From contig CAJUFH010000092.1 in the NCBI GenBank assembly GCA_910585755.1, forward strand, positions 1 to 5,361: DNA of 5,361 nucleotides. The letters are read 5' to 3'. Shown here in pieces: positions 5,357 to 5,361 of the stretch; the first letter of the stretch is position 1; every line of letters begins with the position of its first letter. The position numbers were made by a program, and so were the translations under genes. Source of the stretch: an uncultured Muribaculaceae bacterium (lineage in GTDB: Bacteria > Bacteroidota > Bacteroidia > Bacteroidales > Muribaculaceae). The notes beneath the pieces are model-generated. The model was given only the letters and a program-made list of their open reading frames with translations, was not told the DNA's origin and did no database searches.

Positions 5357-5361
5357 CGATG

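Larger units (their letters stand above)
4844..5361. other. Repeat-rich, G-rich stretch with no convincing gene
   Basis: These 518 bases carry no frame I trust on either strand. The plus strand is rich in G and purines. The stretch holds a 12-13-bp periodic array (5008-5070), a GC palindrome (5080-5100), two near-identical 24-bp modules (4949-4972 and 5191-5214) with a looser third at 5125-5143, a duplicated module of about 40 bp (5216-5254 and 5301-5340), a CCCGCC/GGCGGG hairpin and a 41-bp hairpin at the edge. GAGGGGAA-AGAC-like sequence also occurs twice (4937-4948 and 5151-5163). No tRNA, CRISPR or transposase is visible. It could be a family of intergenic repeats, a decayed mobile element or the regulatory region of a gene to the right. 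Confidence 0.6.

Noticed and set aside
5359..5361. ATG at the right edge as the start of the next gene
   Set aside because: It is the last codon of the window, so nothing after it can be read. It may be a true start or chance.

Overview
The window looks like a piece of a fairly GC-rich Bacteroidales chromosome; Alistipes or another member of the Rikenellaceae is my best guess. The basis is gene content (an anaerobic sulfatase maturase beside a secreted pectin lyase), strong C/G preference at third codon positions, AT-rich leaders without Shine-Dalgarno sequences, a perfect Bacteroidetes-type -7 box (TAnnTTTG) ahead of the maturase, and a lyase C-terminus resembling Bacteroidetes secretion/sorting tails. 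The taxon is inferred and has not been tested by alignment.

Layout. Positions 1-266 are an AT-rich non-coding strip with several inverted repeats, a weak terminator candidate for the maturase and a -7-like box facing left. Positions 267-1514 (minus strand) encode a complete anaerobic sulfatase-maturating enzyme, a radical-SAM/SPASM protein with all eleven expected cluster cysteines. Positions 1515-1709 are a 195-bp divergent intergenic region with the maturase -7 box and a perfect 8-bp inverted repeat that could be an operator. Positions 1710-4724 (plus strand) encode a 1004-residue secreted family 11 rhamnogalacturonan lyase extended by an Ig-like domain, a LamG/concanavalin-like domain and a short sorting-type tail. 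Its 3' flank holds a stem-loop and a strong 12-bp-stem terminator (4807-4843). From 4844 to the end (518 bp) I see no convincing gene. This stretch is a G-rich patchwork of hairpins, a 12-13-bp periodic array, duplicated 24-bp and about 40-bp modules, and a 41-bp hairpin at the right edge.

How the genes may work together. The lyase should cut the rhamnogalacturonan I backbone of pectin outside the cytoplasm. The maturase should act in the cytoplasm, converting a Cys or Ser of sulfatases to formylglycine before export. No sulfatase lies in the window, so a link between the two genes rests only on their divergent arrangement. The enzymes belong to known families; the repeat mosaic on the right and the shared intergenic palindrome are the least explained parts.
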